Below the pieces are notes generated by a model, which was given only the letters and a program-made list of their open reading frames with translations, ran no database searches and was not told the DNA's origin. A stretch of 64,000 nt of DNA from Colwellia sp. C2M11. GTDB taxonomy: Bacteria > Pseudomonadota > Gammaproteobacteria > Enterobacterales > Alteromonadaceae. The stretch lies in NCBI RefSeq assembly GCF_018860915.1, contig NZ_JAHKQD010000038.1:1-64000 (forward strand), given 5' to 3'. Positions 36,246-46,102 of the stretch are shown in pieces. Each line of letters begins with the position of its first letter. Within the stretch, counting starts at the first letter, position 1. The position numbers and the translations under genes are program-made.

Positions 36246-36392
36246 TAGATTTACTTAATACTCGTTTGTTACAGGTATACCAAAAGGACAATATAGCAAC
36301 AGCTATATACCTTTCGATGTCATAGAGGTCTCCCTCGGAAATTTCAAGGGCGTAATTATCGCAATTGTTCGGGTAGGATTGCAAGTAACATT

Positions 36393-36427
36393 ATTAGTAA
36401 GTCAGACAAAAAGTCTAACTTACTAAT
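36393..36427 (-). terminator. Hairpin after pilQ
   Basis: Arms 36393-36402 and 36418-36427 pair perfectly over 10 bp, and AGAC/GTCT extends the stem after one mismatch. It starts 11 bp after the pilQ stop on the minus strand. No strong T run follows, so it may only attenuate transcription into aroK. Confidence 0.6.
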
Positions 36428-36437
36428 ATTAATATAC

Positions 36438-38546
36438 CTAAAAGTGTTCTGTCACAATGCGTGGCGTCACAAAAATGAGTAATTCTTTTTTCTCATTAAA
36501 TTGACTAGTATTTCGAAATAACCAGCCAAAATAAGGAATATCACCTAATACAGGTACCTTAGAGACTGAACTTATAATCGATTGTTGGTATATTCCGCCT
36601 AATACAATAGTTTCACCGTTATTAACTAATACTTGCGTACCAATACGCTGTGTATCAATTGCAGGTGCGGTACCACTTTGTACCGTAGAGATTGTGTCTT
36701 GCGTAACAACTAAATCTAGAATAATTTTATTGTCTGGTGTGATATGTGGCGTAACGGTTAAACTTAACACCGCTTTTTTAAATTGTGTTGATGTAGCACC
36801 ACTTGAGGCCGCTTCTTGGTAAGGTATTTCAACACCTTGTTCAATATACGCTTCTTTTTGATTAGCCGTTGTTATACGTGGACTAGCAATAATTTCACCT
36901 TTGCTTTCTTGCTCCATAGCACTAAGCTCAAGATCGAGTATTGTGCCGTCAGCTAAACGCGCTACTTGAAACGCTAAAGCACCTGCTGGGCTCGCTACAG
37001 GTAGGTTTACATTTAACCTATCGGTTAAATTAGGTACATTGCCAACCCCTGTATTAGTGGCGATATTATTAGAGACTGATGTGCCTTCTAATGAGCCTGA
37101 TGTACCAAACTCACCATCGGTATTCGTTACACCCCAACGTATGCCTAGCTCTTCATTGATATTATCTTTAACGGTAACCATACGTGCTTCGATGATAACT
37201 TGACGTACTGGTATATCTAAAATGTTTACCATACGTTTAATATCTTCAATGCTTTTGGTGGTATCTCGAATAAGTAAGGTATTCGTTCGTTCATCAACTG
37301 ACACACTACCTCGTTCTGATAATATGCTGGTATCTTCATTTTTAATTAGCTCTGCAAACTCTACTGCTTTTGCATAATTAATTTGTACATACTCAGAATA
37401 CAGTGGTGCCAACTCTTCTACTTGTTGCTGCGCGAGTAGGTTTTTAGCTTCTCGTTCTGCTAATTCATCATTAGGCGCTACCATTAAGATATTACCTTGC
37501 ATACGTTTGTCTAAGCCTTTCACTTTTAAGATGATATCTAAAGCTTGATCCCAAGGTACTCCATCTAAACGTAGGGTAATATTTCCTGCGACTGTATCAC
37601 TGGTAATCAAGTTGAAATCATTATAATCAGCAATAATTTGTAATACGGTTCTTACCGGAATATCTTGAAAGTTAAGGGAAATAGAGCGTCCGGTAAATTC
37701 ATCTTCATCAGATAAATAACCTAATGGCTTCTTTTCTTTTTCTTTAATCGATAAAACAAACAAGTTACCTTGTTGTTTATGGGTAAAGGTAAAGTGCGTG
37801 TCTACATCGATAACTAAACGGGCATTACGACCGTCTTTAAAGGTTTCTATATTGGAAACAATTGTGCCAAAGTCGGTCACGTCCAGCTTGTAAAGTAAGT
37901 CTTCAATGATACGAGTATTATGGAACTCTACATGTACTTTGCCTAACTTATCATGAACATCAACAGCGACAATGCTGTCTTTTAGGTAAATTAATACTTC
38001 AGCGGTTTTGTCTTCACCTAAACGAAAATCAAGTGATTCAATTTGATTAATAAATTGTTCACCAGCAGGGTTAAGGGTTTCAACAATATTTGCTGACTGA
38101 CCGTAATTAAGTGTTATAGAAAACTCGTTACCATTTAAAGCAACATCAAATACTGCGAGTTTTTCAAGGTTGATAGTTGCAACAATATTTTCAGCGGTTT
38201 TATCTAGGGTAATATTTGTTACACCAGCATGATTAACCAGTGTTTCTTGCAAGCTAGGGTCAAAATTATCAGCCGAAAATTTAACTTTTACAAAAGCCGG
38301 TGTCATTGATGTGTCAACAACAGGTAGTGCCGATATTGCGGTTGTAAATTCAAAAACTAACTCAATTTGATCACTTTGAATAGTATTGTAAGAAATACCT
38401 TTTAATTGACTGCTCTTAGTTTCTTCAGCACTGGTATTGAAGGAGATAATGACCAATGTTACTAAGGTTAACAAGGACAACCAGCTACGACTTAAGTTAA
38501 CTAATTCTGAGAAGATTTTATAATTTTTCATTTTATTCGATAGCAT
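36438..38546 (-). CDS. pilQ: Type IV pilus secretin PilQ
   Basis: Outer-membrane channel through which the type IV pilus emerges. The 702 residues show a hydrophobic signal segment (about 18-40), AMIN-type peptidoglycan-binding repeats in the first 270 residues, an N0 domain (GRSISLNFQDIPVRTVLQIIADY), an N1 domain (VQINYAKAVEFAELI, TNTLLIRDT) and the secretin core with VPVLGDIPYFGWLF and the C-terminal LLIFVTPRIV. Last gene of the pilMNOPQ operon, 12 bp after pilP. The start at 38546 has GGGAA just upstream; an internal Met four codons later is an alternative. Confidence 0.96.
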   Translation of the reverse strand: MLSNKMKNYKIFSELVNLSRSWLSLLTLVTLVIISFNTSAEETKSSQLKGISYNTIQSDQIELVFEFTTAISALPVVDTSMTPAFVKVKFSADNFDPSLQETLVNHAGVTNITLDKTAENIVATINLEKLAVFDVALNGNEFSITLNYGQSANIVETLNPAGEQFINQIESLDFRLGEDKTAEVLIYLKDSIVAVDVHDKLGKVHVEFHNTRIIEDLLYKLDVTDFGTIVSNIETFKDGRNARLVIDVDTHFTFTHKQQGNLFVLSIKEKEKKPLGYLSDEDEFTGRSISLNFQDIPVRTVLQIIADYNDFNLITSDTVAGNITLRLDGVPWDQALDIILKVKGLDKRMQGNILMVAPNDELAEREAKNLLAQQQVEELAPLYSEYVQINYAKAVEFAELIKNEDTSILSERGSVSVDERTNTLLIRDTTKSIEDIKRMVNILDIPVRQVIIEARMVTVKDNINEELGIRWGVTNTDGEFGTSGSLEGTSVSNNIATNTGVGNVPNLTDRLNVNLPVASPAGALAFQVARLADGTILDLELSAMEQESKGEIIASPRITTANQKEAYIEQGVEIPYQEAASSGATSTQFKKAVLSLTVTPHITPDNKIILDLVVTQDTISTVQSGTAPAIDTQRIGTQVLVNNGETIVLGGIYQQSIISSVSKVPVLGDIPYFGWLFRNTSQFNEKKELLIFVTPRIVTEHF

Positions 38547-38558
38547 TATTATTCCCTA

Positions 38559-39080
38559 CTATTTCGATTCAGGTTGAGCAATCTTAATTATTGTTTCGCG
38601 CTCGACCCAACAACCAGCACCGTCTGGTGTTAATTCTAATAATTTTACACTGTGCGGAGTCACTTCTGTAATACGGCCGTCATACAAGCCTAAATAATTA
38701 CCTACAGAGACTCTATGTAAAGTAAGGTCGGAAGCTTCCATCAAGGCCCAAGTTACCCCGTTATCACCCAAGGTACCGCGCATTTTAAGTACACCTAGTG
38801 CAAAATTTTCTAACGGCTGTTTACGACGTCTAGGATCAGGACTTAAACAACCTGTCATTTGTTGAACTTTCTGTTGAAGTGCTTCAGGTTCAGGTAATGA
38901 AAATGGGCTTCTTAACTCATATGCCGAATAGTCATAATGATTAAATGGCTTAACTTCTGGCATTGGTTCTATATGACTGGTTGTCGCCGCCCTAACCTCT
39001 GCCATGTGAGCACTAAGATCACTCGTGTCATCATAACAACCAGCAAGAGTGACTAAAACAATTAAAATTAATATTTTCAT
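38559..39080 (-). CDS. pilP: Type IV pilus assembly lipoprotein PilP
   Basis: Inner-membrane lipoprotein linking the PilMNO platform to the PilQ secretin. The 173-residue protein has a short lipoprotein signal with lipobox LAGC (Cys15) and the PilP core in the second half: PLENFALGVLKMRGTLGDN, ALMEASDLTLHRVSVGNYLGL, YDGRITEVT. The ATG overlaps the stop of pilO by 4 bp. Complete and of usual length. Confidence 0.95.
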   Translation of the reverse strand: MKILILIVLVTLAGCYDDTSDLSAHMAEVRAATTSHIEPMPEVKPFNHYDYSAYELRSPFSLPEPEALQQKVQQMTGCLSPDPRRRKQPLENFALGVLKMRGTLGDNGVTWALMEASDLTLHRVSVGNYLGLYDGRITEVTPHSVKLLELTPDGAGCWVERETIIKIAQPESK

Positions 39081-39685
39081 TGTTCGTTAACCTCTTGTTC
39101 TTGATAACGATAGGTTTTAGCTTCCATGGTTAAATTCAGCATATCCGCATTCTTACTATCTTTAATAATTTCAATTTTAAAATTATGTAGAGTCACAATT
39201 CTAGGTAATCCTGCTATCTTACTAACAAAGCTCCCCAGTGAGTGGTACGGACCATTAACTTCTATATCAATTGGCAATTCGATATAAATCTCTTTACTGA
39301 TTTCTGGTTGCCATTCTAATTTAACAAATTCTAAACCGCTGGTTGTTCCTATAAAGGTAATATCGTCCAATAGCCCTGGTATTTCATAACTATTAGGCAA
39401 GCTTCTTAATTGATTAGCAAAAATACCTTCTGCTTCAATCATTTGTGCTCTGAATAATTCTAAGTTTGCGGCAACATGATATTTAGCTTGATATGACTCT
39501 TTTAACGTCATTTCTTCGGCTTCAACCCGTTTAAGTTGATCTATTTTACCACTTACTAAACCAATATAGCCTAAAAAAATCACCATGGCGGCTAAAAATA
39601 TAACCAACACAAGTTTTGGTGCAAAAGGCCATTGACCAATATTTTCTAGATCAAGGTTTTCAAATTGTTCTCTATCAAAATTCAC
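39077..39685 (-). CDS. pilO: Type IV pilus inner-membrane protein PilO
   Basis: Bitopic protein that pairs with PilN to align the pilus machine. The 202 residues have a short cytoplasmic N terminus (with the family NLDLENIGQWP), one membrane helix (about 24-46), a coiled-coil stretch and a C-terminal ferredoxin-like domain (LPIDIEVNGPYHSLGSFVSKIAGLPRIV in outline). Overlaps pilN and pilP by 4 bp each, showing coupled translation. Confidence 0.95.
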   Translation of the reverse strand: MNFDREQFENLDLENIGQWPFAPKLVLVIFLAAMVIFLGYIGLVSGKIDQLKRVEAEEMTLKESYQAKYHVAANLELFRAQMIEAEGIFANQLRSLPNSYEIPGLLDDITFIGTTSGLEFVKLEWQPEISKEIYIELPIDIEVNGPYHSLGSFVSKIAGLPRIVTLHNFKIEIIKDSKNADMLNLTMEAKTYRYQEQEVNEQ

Positions 39686-40266
39686 TGATTACCTCCCGCC
39701 TGATTAGCAAGAGTAGCATCATTAACTAAACCTTGAATTTTTACCCTCATTTTAAAACTACTTAAGAGTTTTGATGAGTCATCATCTGAGGTAATAGATT
39801 CTGGTGTTGCATCCGTAAATAAATCCGATAATTCGATCGCTCTAATCATATTGGCCAAGTGATTATTCGACTCACTTTTCCCTATAATTTCTATACTATT
39901 ACCTTGTTTGTCTAACTGAGTAATATAAATACCATTAGGGATTATTTTAGCTATTTCATCAAGAATTTGCGTACCGACATTTCTGCTGCGCTGTAACTGT
40001 TCAATCACTTCAATACGTTTTTTTAATGCAGCTTTTTTATCGTTTAGTGTTCTAATTTCGGCAATTTGTATCTCAAGTTGTTGGATCTCATTCTTTAAAA
40101 ACTGATTACGCGTTAATTGTCCATCAACACGGGCTTGAAAATATAAATTAACGACAAAAATTAATGCGAATGCCAATAAAGCGACGGCAATTAACAAGGT
40201 GAAGAATTCTTTTTGTTTTACTTTAAGTGCTTCCTCTCGCCAAGGAAGGAGGTTTATATATGCCAT
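39682..40266 (-). CDS. pilN: Type IV pilus inner-membrane protein PilN
   Basis: PilO partner that also contacts PilM through its cytoplasmic tail. The 194-residue protein opens with the conserved PilM-binding motif INLLPWREE, then a membrane helix (about 22-44), a coiled-coil segment and a C-terminal ferredoxin-like domain. Its start overlaps pilM by 13 bp. Confidence 0.95.
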   Translation of the reverse strand: MAYINLLPWREEALKVKQKEFFTLLIAVALLAFALIFVVNLYFQARVDGQLTRNQFLKNEIQQLEIQIAEIRTLNDKKAALKKRIEVIEQLQRSRNVGTQILDEIAKIIPNGIYITQLDKQGNSIEIIGKSESNNHLANMIRAIELSDLFTDATPESITSDDDSSKLLSSFKMRVKIQGLVNDATLANQAGGNQ

Positions 40267-41333
40267 GGTGTAAAACTCCTTAGCGCTAAGCCAGTAGCTA
40301 CCGTTAATTGTGGTGCTACTTTAGCAAGTTTTTCTTTATCTATCGATTGCCCTAATGCCATTTCATGGAAAGGATTTGCGATGATAGTATGCACCCCAAG
40401 CTCTTCAGTTAGCAGGCTTTCTATGCCCTCAATAGATGCTGTTCCACCAGAAACAAGTAGATAATCCACTTTTTTGATGCCACTAGACGTTAAAAACATT
40501 TGAATTGCCCGACGTATTTGTTGCATAAGTATAGTCTGAAAAGGCGCTAGTACTTCAAAAGTGTAACTTGTAGGTAAATTATTGGTTATTTTTGCTTCTT
40601 CGGCTTCTTCAAAGGTTTTGTTGTAATAAGAAACAATTGAACGAGTGTATTGTTCACCGCCAAATTTTTGATCGCGACTGTATAAATGCTTGCCCGCTTT
40701 AGTCACTGAAAATAGCGTCATGGTAGCGCCTATATCAACGATGGCAACTGTTTTTTCCATGGCATCTTCTGGTAACTGTGATAAACATAAGTCTTGTGAA
40801 CGGCTTATTGCGTATGACTCTACATCAATCACTTTAGCAGTAAAGCCGCCAGCTTCTAATGCTTCGACTCTTGCTTCAATAGACTCAGTACGTGCAGCAC
40901 TAAGTAGTACATTTACTTTACTTGGATCGGATTCATTTACTTCTAACGTTTCAAAATCTAAACTAACTTCATCTAAAGGATAAGGGATCAAGCTATCTGC
41001 TTCTATTTCAATTTGGCTAGCAAGCTCTTCTTCATTAAGTGATACGTCCATATAAATAATTTTAGTAATCACTGTTTGACCTGAAACAGCAGCAGCGGCT
41101 TCTTTGGCTTTCATTGGTATGTTTTGTCGTATTTTCGCAATAACATTACCAACGGCTTCAATATCTTGTATTTCACGATCAACTACTGAGCCACGCGACA
41201 TTGGCTCTATCGCAAAATCTTCTAAAACGTAACCGTCACTAGCTTGGCTGAGTAAAACAGCTTTAACAGCATGAGATCCAATATCGATCCCTACCAGCAT
41301 CGTTGTTTTCTTTTTCCACAAATTATCTAGCAT
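40254..41333 (-). CDS. pilM: Type IV pilus assembly ATPase-like protein PilM
   Basis: Cytoplasmic actin/FtsA-fold protein of the pilus alignment complex. The 359 residues show the nucleotide-binding phosphate loops VGIDIGSHAVKAVLL and AIVDIGATMTLFSV, the adenosine motif LLVSGGTASIEGI and the family ending NPFHEM. First gene of pilMNOPQ and divergent from mrcA, the usual gammaproteobacterial order. Complete. Confidence 0.96.
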   Translation of the reverse strand: MLDNLWKKKTTMLVGIDIGSHAVKAVLLSQASDGYVLEDFAIEPMSRGSVVDREIQDIEAVGNVIAKIRQNIPMKAKEAAAAVSGQTVITKIIYMDVSLNEEELASQIEIEADSLIPYPLDEVSLDFETLEVNESDPSKVNVLLSAARTESIEARVEALEAGGFTAKVIDVESYAISRSQDLCLSQLPEDAMEKTVAIVDIGATMTLFSVTKAGKHLYSRDQKFGGEQYTRSIVSYYNKTFEEAEEAKITNNLPTSYTFEVLAPFQTILMQQIRRAIQMFLTSSGIKKVDYLLVSGGTASIEGIESLLTEELGVHTIIANPFHEMALGQSIDKEKLAKVAPQLTVATGLALRSFTPWHI

Positions 41334-41450
41334 AACAACCCGTTAAATTGTTTATTGAAATTATTTTAGACATATTTTCACATAAATACATTTATTACAT
41401 GGTTTTACAAGATATACTAGTATTATCTGACAATTTTTCCCATAAATAGA

Positions 41451-44096
41451 GTGATTGTAGTGTTTTCAATATCTAAAATTATTAAATCAGTTCTAGCTTT
41501 GTTATTTATCGGTATTTTAAGTATCGTTATATTGTATTTAACTTTACGCAGTGAGTTGCCTGAAATCAATTCTTTAGAAGATGTGCAATGGCAAACTCCA
41601 ATGCAGATTTATAGTAGTGAGGGATTATTGATTTCACAATTTGGTGAAAAGAAACGCATACCTTTAACATTCGATGAAATTCCTCAACAACTAATAGATG
41701 CACTACTCGCCACCGAAGATGATAGATTTTACTTTCATTTTGGTGTTGATCCCATTGGTATGGGCCGTGCGGTATTAGGAAAGCTAACTGGTAATGATAA
41801 AGGCGGCGCGAGCACAATAACAATGCAAGTAGCTCGTAACTTTTTCCTTACCAGAGAAGTCACTTACACACGTAAAATTAGAGAAATATTTTTATCTTTC
41901 CATATTGAACACCTGTTAACCAAAAATGAGATATTAACCTTATACGTTAACAAGATACCTTTAGGTCATCGTTCTTTTGGCTTTGGTGCCGCTGCTCAGG
42001 TTTATTATGGTAAAGCGTTAAATCAACTTACCTTAGCACAAATAGCTGTGCTAGCTGGTTTACCTAAAGCTCCTTCGACATATAACCCTATCAGCCGACC
42101 AGATCGTGCCAAAATTCGTCGTACAACAGTTTTACAGCGGATGTTAGTAAGTGGCTATATAACAGATGAGGAATATCAACAAGCCAAGTCTGCGCCAATA
42201 ACAGGTAAACCTCATGGTGCAGAAATAGAACTAAATGCGCCTTATATTGCTGAAATGGCACATCAAGAAATGATAGAGCGTTATGGTAAAGAACAAGCAT
42301 ATACCAGTGGCTTTAAAGTTTTCACTACAGTAACTAATAAATTACAAACAGCCGCTCATAAGGCAGTAACAGGTAATTTATTACGTTATGACCAACGTCA
42401 TGGTTACCGTGGTGCTATTAGCTCACTTAGACCTGAGCTAGCTAACAATAAAGCGAATGATAAGTTTGATGCAACGCCAGCACTAAACCCACTAACTGAT
42501 GAAGAAATTTCAACAGCACTTGCCAGTGTCCATTCTTATCAAGCACTTGTTCCTGCTGTGGTCACCAAGGTGGATGAACTAGAAGTTAGTATTACTTTAC
42601 GTAATAACAAGAAAGCGACTATTCCTTGGCGTGGTATGGCTTGGGCACGTCCGTTTATTAATGATCAAAAACAAGGCATTCCTCCTAAAAATGCCCATGA
42701 AATATTTCACTATGGTGATGTGATCTTAGTAAGTGCGCTTGCAGACAACGAATACAGATTAAGTCAATTACCTGTCGCAAGTGCTGCTATGATTTCAATA
42801 TCTCCAGATGACGGGGCAATAAAAGCAGCAGTAGGTGGTTTCAGTTATAAACAAAGCCAATTCAACCGTGTAACTCAAGCGAAACGCCAAGTTGGTTCGA
42901 ATATTAAACCTTTTATATATTCTGCCGCTTTAGAACAAGGTTTTACCCTTGCTTCACTTATTAACGATGCCCCAATTAATCAGTGGGATAGAAGCACAGG
43001 TGTTGTTTGGCGTCCGAAAAACTCACCTGAAACTTATGTTGGTCCAATAAGAATGCGTTTGGCTTTAGCGCAATCTAAAAACGTGATTGCGGTAAGGTTA
43101 TTAAAAAGTATTGGCTTAGATGATGCTATCAATCATCTGTCTTCTTTCGGTTTTGCCCCTGATGATTTACCTCGCAATGAGTCATTAGCGTTAGGCTCGG
43201 CTTCATTAACTCCGATAGAAGTGGTTACTGGTTTTGCGGCCTTTGCCAATGGCGGCTATTTAGTTGAACCTTATTTAATTGACCGTATTGAAACCGCTGA
43301 AGGCGAAGTTATTTTTCAAGCTAACCCTGCTTTAGCCTGTGACCCTTGCGAGTTAGACAATCCCCTTGCTGAATTGAATCAAAATAATTTAGAAAATGCT
43401 GAGCTAGTAGAGGAAACCATCGAGAATACTGCTGAGTTGATGTCTTTAAATTCAAGCGATACTTTTGCAGAAGATGCTATAGAGAACAGTACGATAGCAC
43501 CACAATTAATATCAGCACCTCGCGCTATTTCAGAACAAAATGCCTTTTTGATTACTGAAGCACTTAATAGCGGGATTTGGGGAGCAGATTGGTCAGCAGA
43601 GAATCCTTGGCAAGGAACTGGTTGGCGCGCAAGAGCACTGAAACGTAAAGATATTGCCGGTAAAACGGGTACCACTAACGAAGGCAAAGATGCTTGGTTT
43701 TCTGGTTTTTCTCGACGCTTAGTAACAACCTCTTGGATAGGTTTTGATGACCCAAGCCGTAATTTAGGTAAATCAGTATACAATAGCAACTTAGGGAAGA
43801 ATCAAATAACCGGTACTGAAGCAGGTGCTAAATCAGCACAACCGGCATGGATAGACTTTATGAAAGTAGCGTTAGAAGATATTGAGTTTGAACCTTTTGA
43901 ACCACCTGCTGGTATTGTTTCTGTACGCATAGATAAAGCAACAGGTAAGCTGAGCACTAAAACGAATAAAAGCAGTTTATTTGAATACTTTCAGGTAGGT
44001 ACTGTACCAACTGAATATGTTAGTGAAGACAATAGTATTGATATTTTTCAGCATAACGACGTCATAAAACAAGAAGAAGCTGAAGAATTATTTTAA
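41451..44096 (+). CDS. mrcA: Penicillin-binding protein 1A (bifunctional transglycosylase/transpeptidase)
   Basis: Builds peptidoglycan. The 881 residues have an N-terminal membrane anchor (about 9-33) and a GT51 domain with ATEDDRFYFHFGVD, KGGASTITMQVARNFF, NKIPLGHRSFGFGAAAQVYY. An OB-like insert follows, then the transpeptidase with the SxxK motif VGSNIKPF, SxN in AQSKNVIAV and KTG in AGKTGTTNEGKDAWFSGF. A Glu/Asn/Leu-rich insert of about 60 residues (near 635-695) sits between SxN and KTG and looks poorly conserved. Start is GTG 41451; a GTG three codons on is also possible. Divergent from pilM. Confidence 0.95.
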   Translation: MIVVFSISKIIKSVLALLFIGILSIVILYLTLRSELPEINSLEDVQWQTPMQIYSSEGLLISQFGEKKRIPLTFDEIPQQLIDALLATEDDRFYFHFGVDPIGMGRAVLGKLTGNDKGGASTITMQVARNFFLTREVTYTRKIREIFLSFHIEHLLTKNEILTLYVNKIPLGHRSFGFGAAAQVYYGKALNQLTLAQIAVLAGLPKAPSTYNPISRPDRAKIRRTTVLQRMLVSGYITDEEYQQAKSAPITGKPHGAEIELNAPYIAEMAHQEMIERYGKEQAYTSGFKVFTTVTNKLQTAAHKAVTGNLLRYDQRHGYRGAISSLRPELANNKANDKFDATPALNPLTDEEISTALASVHSYQALVPAVVTKVDELEVSITLRNNKKATIPWRGMAWARPFINDQKQGIPPKNAHEIFHYGDVILVSALADNEYRLSQLPVASAAMISISPDDGAIKAAVGGFSYKQSQFNRVTQAKRQVGSNIKPFIYSAALEQGFTLASLINDAPINQWDRSTGVVWRPKNSPETYVGPIRMRLALAQSKNVIAVRLLKSIGLDDAINHLSSFGFAPDDLPRNESLALGSASLTPIEVVTGFAAFANGGYLVEPYLIDRIETAEGEVIFQANPALACDPCELDNPLAELNQNNLENAELVEETIENTAELMSLNSSDTFAEDAIENSTIAPQLISAPRAISEQNAFLITEALNSGIWGADWSAENPWQGTGWRARALKRKDIAGKTGTTNEGKDAWFSGFSRRLVTTSWIGFDDPSRNLGKSVYNSNLGKNQITGTEAGAKSAQPAWIDFMKVALEDIEFEPFEPPAGIVSVRIDKATGKLSTKTNKSSLFEYFQVGTVPTEYVSEDNSIDIFQHNDVIKQEEAEELF

Positions 44097-44100
44097 ATAG

Positions 44101-44179
44101 TGATTAACAACAAGGTACAGCTTGTTGTTAATCTATTGCAGCTGAACTAAGCCGCTGGCCAATAGCCTCTGCGGCTTAG
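44101..44179. terminator. Two hairpins between mrcA and the next convergent gene
   Basis: First stem 44104-44114 with 44121-44131 (11 bp, 6-base loop), 8 bp after the mrcA stop. Second stem 44147-44155 with 44171-44179 (9 bp). They lie between convergent genes; neither has a strong T run. Confidence 0.55.
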
Positions 44180-44193
44180 CTTAGAAAGAGTAC

Positions 44194-44514
44194 TTATCTT
44201 CGCTTACCAGTATTTTTAGTATTAATTAACGTTCGTGCAATACTCAATAACTCAGGTGAAATATCGTCAGCTCCCTCTTTTATCAGCTTGGTTACATCCC
44301 CAGATGAAAACAAAGAGCCTCGCTCTGATTTTACTCCTAACGATCGAACAAAGTCTTTTGTTTTACCAGTACTTCCCGTTTCAATATATTTAAAAATCAC
44401 TTGTTCATTAAAGTTTTCAGGCTCTTTTTTTAGGGTCGCTACTTGTTCCGTTAATGATGCTATTTCCATCTCTAAGGTATTTATTAATTCAGATAGGTTT
44501 GAATGAGGTGTCAT
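44194..44514 (-). CDS. Hypothetical protein with coiled-coil N terminus
   Basis: A 106-residue protein I do not recognise. The N-terminal third (LSELINTLEMEIASLTEQVATLKKE) has a heptad pattern that suggests a coiled coil. The middle has TGSTGKTKDFVRSLGVKSERG and the tail is basic (NTKNTGKRR), which could fit a small nucleic-acid-binding or adaptor protein. No signal peptide or membrane segment. It stands alone between mrcA (convergent) and argA, with its own spacing on both sides. Codon use looks like its neighbours, so it is probably real. Confidence 0.65.
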   Translation of the reverse strand: MTPHSNLSELINTLEMEIASLTEQVATLKKEPENFNEQVIFKYIETGSTGKTKDFVRSLGVKSERGSLFSSGDVTKLIKEGADDISPELLSIARTLINTKNTGKRR

Positions 44515-44637
44515 TGGTTATTTAACTCTTATAAGGGTTAGCTGAGTAACCTGAGGTCAGGTTCAGTAGATAGCAGTATTGTACAATGAATAGAAGTAGG
44601 TATATAGCTTATACCTACTTTTCAGGACGAGGTGAAA

Positions 44638-45948
44638 TTAAATTTCTTTAATGAAGACTTTAGACTTACGCTGAAAGTTATACAATTTTTGTTTACCTTC
44701 GGGTAGTTTATCCATAGGTTGCTCAATAAAACCTTGTTCTTGAAACCAATGACCACTTACCGTTGTTAACACAAAAATTGCAGAAAGTTCCTGTTGTTTA
44801 GCTTCTTCTTCTAAAGCCGAGATTAAACGCCCGCCACGATTACCCTTGCGATAATCTGGATGTATCGCAACACAAGCCACCTCACCCATTTTTGCATCAG
44901 GATATGGGTATAGTGCTGCACAAGCAATAATCATGTCTTCTTTTTTAAGTACAATAAATTGGTCTATTTCAACTTCAAGTAATTCACGAGAGCGTTTAAC
45001 CAAAACGCCTTCAGCTTCAAGTGGAGCCAATAAATCTAAAATTCCAGCAACATCATCAATAGTCGCTGTAGATAATTCTTCTTTGTGATCTTTCGCAATA
45101 AGGGTTCCGGCACCATCACGCGTAAATAACTCTTGTAATAATGCGGTATCGCTTTGGTAACTTACGCAATGACAACGTTCAACGCCATTTTCTCCACTTT
45201 GAATAATGGCACGAAGTAATAACTGACGTACATGGCAGTCTTTGTCATCAAGTAAGGTTTTAACACGACGTACACTACAACTTTTGATCAAGCTACCAAA
45301 TTCATCGAGCAAGCCTTCATCTTCGGTTAATGTGATCAGTTTATCAGCATTTAAGTTAATTGCCGTTTGTGCAGCGACATCTTCTAAGGCTAAATTAAAG
45401 ACTTCACCTGTGGGTGAATAACCGATAGGAGATAACAGTACAATAGACCCATAATTTAACTGCATATTTATGCCGTCAGAATCTATTCTACGAACCGAAC
45501 CAGTGTATTTATAGTCAACACCATCACGAACACCCATAGGCTTAGCAATAACAAAATTACCGGTACTTACTCTAATTTGTGAGCCATGCATTGGTGAATT
45601 CGCAAGCCCTGTGGTGAGTAAGGCTTCAATATGTAAACGTAACGAGCCTGTAGCATCTTTTACTGCGCTAAGTGTATCAGCATCAGTAACACGAATATTA
45701 TTTTCCATAATTCGTTCGATATTACGTTGAGCCATGCGCTCTTCAATTTGTGGCCGCGCTCCATGCACAACAACAAGTTTGACACCTAAGCTTCTTAATA
45801 GTGAAATATCATGAATAATATTTGCGAAGTTAGGATGTAAAACAGCTTCACCACCAAACATTAATACAACAGTTTTACCACGATGAGCATTTATATAAGG
45901 TGCCGCATTTCTAAACCATTTAACGTAATTTTGATCGCTATTATTCAT
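44638..45948 (-). CDS. argA: N-acetylglutamate synthase (classical ArgA)
   Basis: First step of arginine synthesis, acetylating glutamate. I take the ATG at 45948, giving 436 residues, close to E. coli ArgA (443); the frame is open to 46002, but those 18 residues are unlike ArgA and run into a palindromic intergenic element. The N-terminal amino-acid-kinase-like domain has VVLMFGGEAVLHP and VVVHGARPQIEERM, which binds the arginine feedback inhibitor in the family. The C-terminal GNAT domain (about 290-436) has CVAIHPDYRKGNRGGRLI. It lies 155 bp after argH and is probably separately regulated. Confidence 0.92.
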   Translation of the reverse strand: MNNSDQNYVKWFRNAAPYINAHRGKTVVLMFGGEAVLHPNFANIIHDISLLRSLGVKLVVVHGARPQIEERMAQRNIERIMENNIRVTDADTLSAVKDATGSLRLHIEALLTTGLANSPMHGSQIRVSTGNFVIAKPMGVRDGVDYKYTGSVRRIDSDGINMQLNYGSIVLLSPIGYSPTGEVFNLALEDVAAQTAINLNADKLITLTEDEGLLDEFGSLIKSCSVRRVKTLLDDKDCHVRQLLLRAIIQSGENGVERCHCVSYQSDTALLQELFTRDGAGTLIAKDHKEELSTATIDDVAGILDLLAPLEAEGVLVKRSRELLEVEIDQFIVLKKEDMIIACAALYPYPDAKMGEVACVAIHPDYRKGNRGGRLISALEEEAKQQELSAIFVLTTVSGHWFQEQGFIEQPMDKLPEGKQKLYNFQRKSKVFIKEI

Positions 45949-45974
45949 GTTTTCATTCTTTAAGTTTATATGTA

Positions 45975-46102
45975 ATACCAATTCCAATAAGTTTCTTCTC
46001 ACTCAGTGAGAGTTAAAAGGTTTAGAGGCACAAGTTATACGTTCCAAACATAACTTAAGTACCGACATCCATGTCGGTAAGGCATTGATTGAAGAGAATC
46101 AG
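45975..46102. repeat. Palindrome-rich argH-argA intergenic element
   Basis: Begins with an ATACCAATTCC-type sequence like the ends of the other dispersed repeat, and contains a 13-nt palindrome CTCACTCAGTGAG (45998-46010) and a perfect hairpin ACCGACAT-CC-ATGTCGGT (46061-46078). It looks like an interspersed repetitive element, but only this copy is in the window. Confidence 0.45.

Noticed and set aside
36292-36307. Palindrome TATAGC-AACA-GCTATA upstream of aroK
   Set aside because: Short and AT-rich; could be chance, with no adjacent promoter elements of clear spacing.
44288-44506. Plus-strand 72-residue frame opposite the small coiled-coil gene
   Set aside because: Mirror of the minus-strand ORF; lacks a ribosome site and plausible protein composition.
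45949-46002. 18-residue N-terminal extension of ArgA
   Set aside because: Runs into a palindrome-rich intergenic element and is not ArgA-like; ATG 45948 gives normal length.
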